Origin: an uncultured Rhodospirillales bacterium
Lineage (GTDB): Bacteria; Pseudomonadota; Alphaproteobacteria; Rhodospirillales; 2-02-FULL-58-16
Assembly (NCBI GenBank): GCA_913053795.1
Contig: CAJXGZ010000125.1
Location: 1 to 7,012, forward strand
Length of the DNA: 7,012 nucleotides
Direction of reading: 5' to 3'
Shown: one piece after another, positions 1 through 5,506 of the stretch
Position numbering within the stretch: position 1 is the first letter of the stretch
How the letters are laid out: every line of letters begins with the position of its first letter
Position numbers and translations under genes: made by a program
The notes under the pieces: generated by a model
Told to the model about the DNA's origin: nothing
Databases searched by the model: none
What the model saw: only the letters and a program-made list of their open reading frames with translations

Positions 1-95
1 TTTTTTCGGCGTTTTTTGTTTTTTTCGGCGTTTTTTGTTTTTTTCGGCGTTTTTTGTTTTTTTCGGCGTTTTTTGTTTTTTTCGGCGTTTTTTTT
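1..95. repeat. 19-bp T-rich tandem repeat (minisatellite) upstream of ffh
   Basis: The unit is CGGCG followed by T6, G and T7 (19 bp). CGGCG begins at 7, 26, 45, 64 and 83, so there are four perfect full copies (7–82). A fifth copy breaks after CGGCG plus a T run (83–95). Six Ts at 1–6 look like the end of another copy outside the window. The full copies show no mismatch, which suggests recent expansion, active homogenisation or an assembly artefact. Because 19 is not a multiple of 3, the array shifts reading frame with each copy and is not a plausible coding repeat. The T6/T7 tracts are A-tracts on the other strand and could bend the DNA. The array lies where ffh promoter or leader signals would be expected; any regulatory role is inference. 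Confidence 0.93.
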
Positions 96-113
96 ATTGG
101 AACGGTCGCCGCC

Positions 114-1478
114 ATGTTCGATAGCCTGAGCGAACGGCTTGGAAATATCCTCGATAAGCTAAGGAAGCGCGGCGCGCTTTCCGAAGCCGATGTCGGCGAG
201 GCGCTCCGCGAAGTGCGCGTGGCGCTGCTCGAAGCCGACGTGGCCCTTCCCGTGGTCAAGGACTTCATCTCCGCCGTCAAGGAGCGCGCCGTCGGCGCCG
301 AGGTGTTGCGCAGCGTCACCCCTGGCCAAATGGTGGTCAAAATCGTTCACGACCACCTGGTGGAGATGCTGGGGCCTGAGGAAAGTCACGTTAACCTCGC
401 CGGAACGCCGCCGGTGGCTATTCTGATGGTGGGCCTGCAAGGCTCGGGAAAAACCACCACAAGCGCCAAGCTGGGCCTCAGGCTCAAGAACCGCGACAAG
501 AAGAAGGTGTTGATGGCGTCCCTGGACGTCTACCGGCCGGCGGCGCAGCAACAACTCGCCGTTCTCGGCGAGCAGACCGAAATCGCCACCCTTCCCGCCG
601 TTCTCGGCGAGCAGCCGCTGGCCATCGCCAAACGGGCCATGACCACCGCCAGACGCGAAGGCGTCGACGTGGTCATCCTGGATACGGCGGGCCGCCTTCA
701 CATCGACGAGGAAATGATGGCCGAGGCGCGCGCCGTCAAGAAAGCGGCCAAGCCGACCGAGACCCTTCTGGTGGCCGACGCCATGACCGGCCAGGACGCC
801 GTCAACATGGCAAAGGAATTCAACGAAAAGGTGGGAATCACCGGCATCGCATTGACTCGGGTCGACGGCGATTCCCGAGGCGGCGCCGCTCTTTCCATGA
901 GGGCGGTCACAGGCTGCCCCATCAAGCTGATGGGCGTCGGTGAAAAGCTGGACGAAATAGAGAGCTTCCATGGCGAACGCATCGCCGGGCGCATCCTCGG
1001 TATGGGCGACGTCATCGGCTTGGTGGAAAAAGCGGCCGAGACCATCGAAAAGGAAGACGCCGAAAAGATGACGGCCAAGATGCTCAAGGGCAAATTCACC
1101 CTTGAGGATATGTCCGTCCAGCTAAGCCAATTGCGCAAGATGGGCAGCCTGGACGGTTTGCTCGGCATGATTCCCGGCATCTCCAAAATGAAGAAGGAAA
1201 TCGCCGAGGCCAACATCGACGACAAGATGATCGCCCGCCAGCAAGCCATCATCCAATCCATGACGCCGGAGGAACGCCGCAACGCAAAGGTGCTCAACGG
1301 CTCCAGAAGACGGCGCATCGCCGCCGGCTCCGGCGGCACGGTGCAAGACGTCAACCGCCTGCTCAAGCAATACAAGCAGATGGCGGGGATGATGAAAAAA
1401 ATGGGTAAGAGAGGGAAAAAAGGAATGGGGCGCGGTGGTATGCAGGGCATGATGCCGCCTCCAGGATTCCCGCGCTAG
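114..1478 (+). CDS. ffh: Signal recognition particle GTPase Ffh (SRP54 homologue)
   Basis: Ffh binds 4.5S RNA and signal peptides emerging from the ribosome, then docks with FtsY at the membrane in a GTP-dependent cycle. The protein is 454 aa, the usual family length. The N domain (about 1–95) begins MFDSLSERLG. The G domain has the P-loop GLQGSGKTT (107–115), DTAGR (190–194) and TRVDGD (248–253, the TKxD guanine-specificity motif with Arg for Lys), then MGVGEKLD. The M domain starts near LEDM (330). It carries the RNA-binding signature SRRRRIAAGSG (397–407) and ends in a Met/Gly/Lys-rich tail (MAGMMKKMGKRG…GMQGMMPP) typical of the flexible signal-peptide-binding end. I chose ATG 114 because MFDSL is the family N-terminus. 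An in-frame ATG at 54 would add 20 Phe-rich residues read from the T-rich repeat. No good Shine-Dalgarno is visible (only GGAA at 99–102). rpsP follows after 36 bp. Confidence 0.97.
   Translation: MFDSLSERLGNILDKLRKRGALSEADVGEALREVRVALLEADVALPVVKDFISAVKERAVGAEVLRSVTPGQMVVKIVHDHLVEMLGPEESHVNLAGTPPVAILMVGLQGSGKTTTSAKLGLRLKNRDKKKVLMASLDVYRPAAQQQLAVLGEQTEIATLPAVLGEQPLAIAKRAMTTARREGVDVVILDTAGRLHIDEEMMAEARAVKKAAKPTETLLVADAMTGQDAVNMAKEFNEKVGITGIALTRVDGDSRGGAALSMRAVTGCPIKLMGVGEKLDEIESFHGERIAGRILGMGDVIGLVEKAAETIEKEDAEKMTAKMLKGKFTLEDMSVQLSQLRKMGSLDGLLGMIPGISKMKKEIAEANIDDKMIARQQAIIQSMTPEERRNAKVLNGSRRRRIAAGSGGTVQDVNRLLKQYKQMAGMMKKMGKRGKKGMGRGGMQGMMPPPGFPR
557..614 (+). repeat. 19-bp in-frame direct repeat inside ffh
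   Basis: CGCCGTTCTCGGCGAGCAG occurs at 557–575 and again at 596–614, 39 bp (13 codons) apart and in the same frame, so the protein reads AVLGEQ twice. Both copies are in the G-domain segment just after DVYRPAAQQQL, the insertion-box region of SRP GTPases. The overall length matches what I recall of other Ffh proteins, so the second copy replaced rather than inserted sequence. It may be local conversion or chance convergence. Confidence 0.8.
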
Positions 1479-1514
1479 TTTTCATTAATTAATCAGAAGA
1501 AGGACGAAAAAAAT

Positions 1515-2066
1515 ATGTCATTGAAAATCCGGCTATCCCGGGGCGGCGCCAAAAAAAATCCCTTTTATCGGGTGGTGGTTGCTGATTCCCGCAGTCCCCG
1601 CGACGGGCGCTACATCGAGCGCGTCGGCTCCTACAACCCCATGGTCCCCAAGGACCAAAAAGAACGGCTCGTTCTGAAGGAAGAACGCATAAAGTATTGG
1701 CTCGGCGTCGGCGCCCAGCCCACCGACCGCGTCGCCAGATTTCTGGCCGGCGCCGGACTCGTGAAAAAACCGGCGATCCCAGAGCAAACCAAGAAACATT
1801 TGCCGAGGGCTAAAACCCTGGAACGCATAAAGGAGGCCGAGGAAGCCGCCAAGAAAGCCGCGGAAGCTCCTGCTGAGGAAGCCCCGGCTAAGGAAGCCGC
1901 CGCCGTGGAAACCCCGGCCGAGGAGGCTCCGGCTAAGGAAGCCGCCGCCGTGGAAGCCCCGGCCGAGGAGGCTCCGGCTAAGGAAGCCGCCGCCGAGGAA
2001 GCCCCGGCTGAAGAAGCTCCGACTGAGGAGGCTCCGGCTGAGGAAGAGGAGAAAAAGGACGGCTAA
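1515..2066 (+). CDS. rpsP: 30S ribosomal protein S16 with long acidic C-terminal tail
   Basis: S16 is an early-binding small-subunit protein that stabilises the 5′ domain of 16S rRNA. The core (about 1–83) is unmistakable: MSLKIRLSRGGAKKNPFYRV, VVADSRSPRDGRYIERVGSYNP, then RIKYWLGVGAQPTDRVARFL. The protein is 183 aa against about 80–90 in E. coli. The extra 100 residues are a Lys-containing linker (84–115) and an Ala/Glu/Pro tail. From residue 117 the tail has about 22 Glu and 1 Asp against 5 Lys. Three 15-residue tandem units account for much of it. Extended S16 tails are known in Alphaproteobacteria; this one is notably repetitive and probably disordered. The start is supported by AGAAGAAGGA at 1495–1504, about 10 bp upstream. 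It lies 36 bp after ffh and 28 bp before rimM, probably co-transcribed. Confidence 0.97.
   Translation: MSLKIRLSRGGAKKNPFYRVVVADSRSPRDGRYIERVGSYNPMVPKDQKERLVLKEERIKYWLGVGAQPTDRVARFLAGAGLVKKPAIPEQTKKHLPRAKTLERIKEAEEAAKKAAEAPAEEAPAKEAAAVETPAEEAPAKEAAAVEAPAEEAPAKEAAAEEAPAEEAPTEEAPAEEEEKKDG
1884..2018 (+). repeat. Three 45-bp tandem repeats in the rpsP tail
   Basis: Units at 1884–1928, 1929–1973 and 1974–2018 encode PAKEAAAVETPAEEA, PAKEAAAVEAPAEEA and PAKEAAAEEAPAEEA. Units 1 and 2 differ by one base. Units 2 and 3 differ at four bases, three of them silent. Shorter PAEEA/PTEEA pieces flank the array. The 45-bp period keeps the frame, so copy number could change without breaking S16. Confidence 0.95.
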
Positions 2067-2087
2067 CCGGAAAAAAACGCCCGCGGC

Positions 2088-2092
2088 GGAGG
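2088..2092 (+). promoter_or_regulatory. Shine-Dalgarno GGAGG unusually close to the rimM ATG
   Basis: GGAGG ends at 2092 and the ATG begins at 2095, a gap of 2 bases, where 5–9 is usual. In frame upstream, the codons back to 2026 contain no ATG, GTG or TTG (one CTG at 2038). So 2095 is the only conventional start near the conserved N-terminus. Confidence 0.55.
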
Positions 2093-2094
2093 AT

Positions 2095-2619
2095 ATGATT
2101 TGCGTCGGCGCCGTCTCTGGAGCCCGCGGTTTGCGCGGAGAGGTGCGGATGAAAAGCTTCACCGCCGATCCACGGGATATCGGGGCTTACGGAACGCTGT
2201 ATGACGAAACGTCAAGCCGCGCCTTTGATCTTAGAATCACCGGACAAGGAAAAGGCTGCCTCCTTGCCCGCATCGAGGGCGTAAACGACCGCAAAGCCGC
2301 CGAGGCGCTTAAAGGCGTGAAACTCTATGCGCCCCGCGCCGCGTTTCCGAAGCTTGGCGAAGGGGAATACTACCACGCCGATCTGGTCGGGCTTCGGGCG
2401 GAGTTGGCGGGAGGAGAAATCCTCGGGACCGTAAAGGCGGTCCATGATTTCGGCGCCGGCGCCATATTGGAAATCGCCGGAGAGGAATCGTTGATGGTTC
2501 CCTTCACCCGTCAGGCGGCGCCTCGGGTGGACTTGAACAAGGGCCGGGTGGTGATCGACCCGCCGCCGGGCCTGCTGGAGGCGCCAGAACGAGGCAAGGA
2601 AGAGGAGGATGAAGCGTGA
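2095..2619 (+). CDS. rimM: 16S rRNA processing / 30S maturation factor RimM
   Basis: RimM binds S19 and helps mature the 30S head, including 16S rRNA processing. The protein is 174 aa, a normal family length. The N-terminal RimM domain starts MICVGAVSGARGLRGEVRMKSF (the G-A-x-G-x-x-G-E-V-R signature, residues 9–18). The C-terminal PRC-barrel begins at GEYYHADLVGL (90–100), with the Tyr-Tyr pair at 92–93 matching the conserved aromatic pair needed for ribosome binding. It ends in an acidic EEEDEA tail. The start is ATG 2095, with a Shine-Dalgarno very close to it; no better start is visible. The TGA stop (2617–2619) overlaps the trmD GTG, so the two are probably translationally coupled. The rpsP–rimM–trmD–rplS order is conserved across many bacteria and supports the call. 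Confidence 0.95.
   Translation: MICVGAVSGARGLRGEVRMKSFTADPRDIGAYGTLYDETSSRAFDLRITGQGKGCLLARIEGVNDRKAAEALKGVKLYAPRAAFPKLGEGEYYHADLVGLRAELAGGEILGTVKAVHDFGAGAILEIAGEESLMVPFTRQAAPRVDLNKGRVVIDPPPGLLEAPERGKEEEDEA
2603..2608 (+). promoter_or_regulatory. Strong trmD ribosome-binding site deciding a GTG start
   Basis: AGGAGG at 2603–2608 lies 7 bp before GTG 2616. That GTG shares its TG with the rimM TGA stop (GTGA). The nearby ATG at 2609 is in another frame and touches the Shine-Dalgarno, so it cannot start trmD. Confidence 0.85.
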
Positions 2620-3353
2620 CGACAGAGGCCGCGCATTCATGGACGGTCAAGGCGCTGACCCTGTTTCCGGAGATGTTTCCGGGACCGCTGGGGCTCTCTC
2701 TGGCCGGGCAGTCCCTGCAAGATGGCGTCTGGACGTTGGAAACTGTGGACATTCGCGACTTTGCAAGCGATAAACACCGCTCCGTGGACGATACTCCCTT
2801 CGGCGGAGGTCCTGGAATGGTCATGCGCGCCGATGTGGCCGACGCGGCCATCGAGGCGGCCATCACCAAGGCGGGCGCTGAAAGCGCGGAGGCGTTGCCT
2901 CTGATCTACCTGACGCCGCGCGGCCGCCCGCTGACGCAAAAGCGGGTCTGCGAATTGGCGCGGGGGCCGGGATTGATTATCCTGTGCGGCCGCTTCGAGG
3001 GCGTCGACGAACGGGTGCTCGAAGCGCGAAAGGCGGAAGAGCTGAGTCTCGGCGATTTCGTGCTTTCAGGCGGAGAGCCGGCGGCGATTGCGCTGATCGA
3101 CGCCTGCCTGCGGCTGCTGCCGGGCGTGCTCGGCAAGGAAGAGTCGCTGAAGGAGGAAAGTTTCGAGCGGGGACTCCTTGAGTACCCCCACTATACCCGG
3201 CCCCGCATATGGAAGGACCGGGAGGCGCCGGAGGTCTTGACCTCGGGGCGCCATGGAGAAATACGGGCCTGGCGTCTTGACCAGGCGGAAAGAATTACGC
3301 GCAAGCGCAGGCCCGATCTTTGGGCCCGCTACGCCGACAGTAGGAAAGGATGA
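2616..3353 (+). CDS. trmD: tRNA (guanine-N1)-methyltransferase TrmD
   Basis: TrmD methylates G37 next to the anticodon using S-adenosylmethionine, preventing +1 frameshifts. It works as a dimer with a trefoil-knot (SPOUT) fold. Visible motifs in the 245-aa protein are LFPEMFPG (16–23), VDDTPFGGGPGMVM (57–70), LTPRGRPL (99–106), LCGRFEGVDERV (123–134), SLGDFVLSGGE (144–154), PGVLGKEES (169–177) and the C-terminal tRNA-binding GLLEYPHYTRP…LTSGRHGEIRAWRLDQ. The knot's SAM-binding loops are intact. By hand alignment, E181 (in KEESF) sits where E. coli has the catalytic Asp169 (ATEDSF); I believe Glu occurs here in other alphaproteobacterial TrmDs but cannot check. GTG 2616 is the start, on Shine-Dalgarno spacing and the GTGA overlap with rimM. 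The stop overlaps the ATG at 3350. Confidence 0.97.
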   Translation: MTTEAAHSWTVKALTLFPEMFPGPLGLSLAGQSLQDGVWTLETVDIRDFASDKHRSVDDTPFGGGPGMVMRADVADAAIEAAITKAGAESAEALPLIYLTPRGRPLTQKRVCELARGPGLIILCGRFEGVDERVLEARKAEELSLGDFVLSGGEPAAIALIDACLRLLPGVLGKEESLKEESFERGLLEYPHYTRPRIWKDREAPEVLTSGRHGEIRAWRLDQAERITRKRRPDLWARYADSRKG

Positions 3354-3358
3354 GAGGC

Positions 3359-3859
3359 ATGAACGTCATCGAAGAACTCGAAAAAGACCAAGTGGAGAAA
3401 TTGGCGGCCAGCCGGCCGATCCCCGAATTCGCTCCCGGCGACACCGTGAGGGTCAACGTCAAGGTGGTGGAGGGCGCGAAAGAACGGGTCCAGGCCTACG
3501 AAGGCGTCTGCATCGCGCGTAAAAACAGGGGGCTGAATTCATCCTTCACCGTGCGCAAGCTTTCCTCGGGCGAGGGCGTGGAGAGGGTCTTTCCTCTTTA
3601 TTCGCCGGCCATCGCCTCCATCGAGGTCATACGCCGCGGCGACGTTCGCCGGGCCAAGCTTTACTACTTGCGCGGACGCACCGGCAAGTCGGCGCGCATC
3701 GCCGAGAAGACCGACGGCTATTCCGGCAAGCTGACAGCCAAGGAGAAAGCGGCCGCCGTTGCCGCCAAGGCCGGCGCCAAGGCCAATAAGAAATCCAAAA
3801 AGAAGGCCGCCCCTAAGAGCAAGGCCGCTCCTAAGAGCAAGGAAAAAAGCGCGACTTAA
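3359..3859 (+). CDS. rplS: 50S ribosomal protein L19 with basic C-terminal tail
   Basis: L19 is a large-subunit protein at the 30S–50S interface. The core starts MNVIEELEKDQVEKL and continues PEFAPGDTVRVNVKVVEG, RVQAYEGVCIARKNRG, SFTVRKLSSGEGVERVFPLYSPAIASIEVIRRGDVRRAKLYYLR and GRTGKSARI, which is diagnostic. Residues about 125–166 form an extra tail with 14 Lys and only 2 Glu, including a doubled AAPKSK. I prefer ATG 3359 because it gives the usual M-N-x-I-x-E-L-E N-terminus and has AAGGA at 3346–3350, 8 bp upstream. ATG 3350 is the alternative: it overlaps the trmD stop as ATGA, adds MRG, and has AGGA only 4 bp away. This is the last gene of the translation cluster; no clear terminator hairpin with a T-tract follows directly. 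Confidence 0.96.
   Translation: MNVIEELEKDQVEKLAASRPIPEFAPGDTVRVNVKVVEGAKERVQAYEGVCIARKNRGLNSSFTVRKLSSGEGVERVFPLYSPAIASIEVIRRGDVRRAKLYYLRGRTGKSARIAEKTDGYSGKLTAKEKAAAVAAKAGAKANKKSKKKAAPKSKAAPKSKEKSAT
3806..3841 (+). repeat. Two 18-bp repeats encoding AAPKSK in the L19 tail
   Basis: Units 3806–3823 and 3824–3841 differ at one silent base (GCC versus GCT) and both read AAPKSK, adding two Lys per unit to the basic tail. Confidence 0.85.
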
Positions 3860-4093
3860 GAGTTCGACCGGAAATGAATCATTTAATTTTATCGGGTTAT
3901 GTTAAGCTTAATCCCCCCTTCACGTCATTCCCGCCCCTCTTCGTCATTCCCGCGAAGGCGGGAATCCAAAAATCGCGCGGAAATCCTGGACTCCCGCCTT
4001 CGCGGGAGTGACGGCGTGATTAGAATCGATTGGACGCAACCTGAAACCGTTGTTTTCATTTTCGGCCTGACTCTTAAAGACGGCGAATAATCC
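3860..4093. other. Intergenic region between rplS and leuC
   Basis: These 234 bp separate the translation cluster from leuC. The AT-rich start (around 3871–3900) has a weak AAATGA/TCATTT inverted repeat at 3872–3884 with a loop too small for a convincing terminator. The middle is the inverted hairpin repeat at 3942–4013. From 4014 to 4093 I see no convincing paired –35/–10 hexamers (isolated TAGAAT at 4021, TTGTTT at 4050). A reading frame at 3899–4090 is in the leuC frame but runs through the hairpins and ends in TAA two codons before the leuC ATG. I regard it as non-coding. Confidence 0.7.
3942..4013. repeat. Inverted pair of REP-like hairpin repeats
   Basis: Arm 1 (3942–3968) begins CGTCATTCCCGCGAAGGC. 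Arm 2 (3987–4013) is its reverse complement with 25 of 27 bases matching, across an 18-bp spacer. Each arm also folds alone: ATTCCCGC/GCGGGAAT around GAAG (3946–3965) and ACTCCCGC/GCGGGAGT around CTTC (3990–4009). The two mismatches between arms fall at paired positions of that small stem (T–A versus C–G), so both hairpins stay perfect. From general knowledge, this ATTCCCGC…GCGGGAAT motif is a very common extragenic palindrome in Proteobacteria. It may cap or stabilise the rplS transcript or act as a terminator; that is inference. A half copy (CGTCATTCCCGC) lies at 3923–3934. Confidence 0.9.
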
Positions 4094-5500
4094 ATGGGCA
4101 AGCCCCGCACCCTGTTTGACAAAATATGGGACAGTCATGTGGTCGACATCTCCGGCGACGGCGCCTGTCTGCTGTATATTGACCGTCAACTGGCGCACGA
4201 GGTCACCAGCCCCCAGGCCTTCGAGGGTCTAAGGAAAGCCGGGCGCAAAGTGCGCCGTCCCGAGGCCACCCTGGCGGTGGCCGACCACAACGTGCCGACA
4301 ACGGACCGTTCCGGCCCCATCGCCGACGAACAATCGCGCATACAGGTGGAGGCCCTGGAGAAAAACGTCGCCGGCTTCAACATCCCCTATTTCGCCATTG
4401 ATGACATTCGCCAGGGCATCGTCCACATCATCGGCCCCGAACAAGGCTTCACCTTACCCGGCATGACCATTGTCTGCGGCGATTCCCACACCGCCACCCA
4501 CGGCGCCTTCGGGGCGCTGGCCTTCGGCATCGGCACCTCCGAGGTCGAACATGTGCTGGCCACAAGCACCCTGGTGCAAAAACCGGCCAAGAACATGCGC
4601 ATCAACGTCGACGGCGCTTTGCCGCCGGGCGTCACGGCCAAGGATCTGGCGATGTCCATCATCGGCGCCCTCGGCGCCGGCGGCGGCGCCGGTCATGTGA
4701 TCGAATACACCGGCGAGACCATCCGCGCGCTCTCCATGGAGGGGCGCATGACGGTGTGCAACATGACCATCGAGGGCGGCGCCCGGGCCGGGCTTATCGC
4801 GCCTGACGAGACCACGTTTAATTACCTGAAAGGACGCCCCATGGTCCCCAAGGGCGGCGACTGGGAGTTGGCCGAGGCTGACTGGCGCATGCTGACTTCC
4901 GATCAAGGCGCCGTTTACGGCACCGAGATTTCCCTCAACGCCTCGACCCTGGAGCCGCAAGTGACCTGGGGCACGAGCCCCGACGACGTCCTGCCCATCA
5001 CGGCGCTGGTTCCCGACCCCGCCAAGGTCTTGGACGAAGCCGCGCGCAAGGCCATGGAGCGCGCTCTGGACTACATGGACCTGAAACCCGGCCAAGCCCT
5101 TGACGGCGTCAGGATCGACCGGGCGTTCATCGGCTCGTGCACCAACGGCCGCATCGAGGACCTGCGGGAAGCGGCGAAAATCGCCAAGGGCCGAAAGGTG
5201 GCCGATCATGTGGGCGCGCTCGTGGTTCCAGGCTCCGGCCTGGTCAAGGAGCATGCCGAACGGGAAGGCCTGGACAAAATCTTCCTCGGCGCCGGCTTTG
5301 AATGGCGCGAGCCCGGATGCTCCATGTGCCTGGCCATGAACGCCGACAGATTGGAGCCGGGCCAGCGCTGCGCCTCCACCTCCAACCGCAACTTCGAGGG
5401 CCGCCAAGGCCGGGGGGGGCGCACCCACCTGCTCAGCCCCGCCATGGCCGCGGCGGCCGCGGTAACGGGAACGCTGACGGACGTGAGGAAATTGGTGTAA
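4094..5500 (+). CDS. leuC: 3-isopropylmalate dehydratase large subunit LeuC
   Basis: LeuC, with LeuD, interconverts 2- and 3-isopropylmalate, the second committed step of leucine synthesis. It is an aconitase-family cytosolic enzyme with a [4Fe-4S] cluster. The protein is 468 aa, normal for the bacterial LeuC type. It shows TLFDKIWDSHVV near the N-terminus, VADHNVPTTDR, IVCGDSHTATHGAFGALAFGIGTSEVEHV, and NMTIEGGARAGLIAPDETTF. The three cluster ligands are C349 (GSCTNGR), C409 and C412 (PGCSMC), followed by STSNRNFEGRQGRGGRTHLLSP. The ATG is fixed by an in-frame TAA only two codons upstream (4088–4090). The Shine-Dalgarno is weak. leuD starts 6 bp after the stop, so the subunits are almost certainly co-translated. 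A run of eight G at 5412–5419 sits in the coding frame without disrupting it. Confidence 0.98.
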   Translation: MGKPRTLFDKIWDSHVVDISGDGACLLYIDRQLAHEVTSPQAFEGLRKAGRKVRRPEATLAVADHNVPTTDRSGPIADEQSRIQVEALEKNVAGFNIPYFAIDDIRQGIVHIIGPEQGFTLPGMTIVCGDSHTATHGAFGALAFGIGTSEVEHVLATSTLVQKPAKNMRINVDGALPPGVTAKDLAMSIIGALGAGGGAGHVIEYTGETIRALSMEGRMTVCNMTIEGGARAGLIAPDETTFNYLKGRPMVPKGGDWELAEADWRMLTSDQGAVYGTEISLNASTLEPQVTWGTSPDDVLPITALVPDPAKVLDEAARKAMERALDYMDLKPGQALDGVRIDRAFIGSCTNGRIEDLREAAKIAKGRKVADHVGALVVPGSGLVKEHAEREGLDKIFLGAGFEWREPGCSMCLAMNADRLEPGQRCASTSNRNFEGRQGRGGRTHLLSPAMAAAAAVTGTLTDVRKLV

Positions 5501-5506
5501 GGACGG

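Noticed and set aside
1..95. Tandem repeats as a CRISPR array or coding minisatellite
   Set aside because: The copies are contiguous with no spacers, and the 19-bp period breaks frame, so neither reading fits.
159..1450. Long minus-strand frames opposite ffh (159–971 and 698–1450)
   Set aside because: They mirror conserved Ffh sequence, overlap each other in different frames, and show no recognisable motif or ribosome-binding site.
1533..2162. 209-codon minus-strand frame opposite rpsP with SRSLLSRGF-like repeats
   Set aside because: The apparent repeats are the complement of the 45-bp rpsP repeats, not an independent protein.
2609..2640. ATG 2609 as the trmD start
   Set aside because: It is in a different frame from trmD and adjoins the Shine-Dalgarno; GTG 2616 fits spacing and the conserved protein.
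3942..4013. Inverted repeat as insertion-sequence ends or an attachment site
   Set aside because: Only 18 bp separate the arms, there is no transposase or target duplication, and the motif matches a widespread extragenic palindrome.
3899..4090. 63-codon frame upstream of leuC, possibly a leader peptide or leuC extension
   Set aside because: It runs through the inverted hairpin repeat, has no good ribosome-binding site, ends in TAA before the leuC ATG, and lacks the Leu codon cluster expected of a leucine attenuator.
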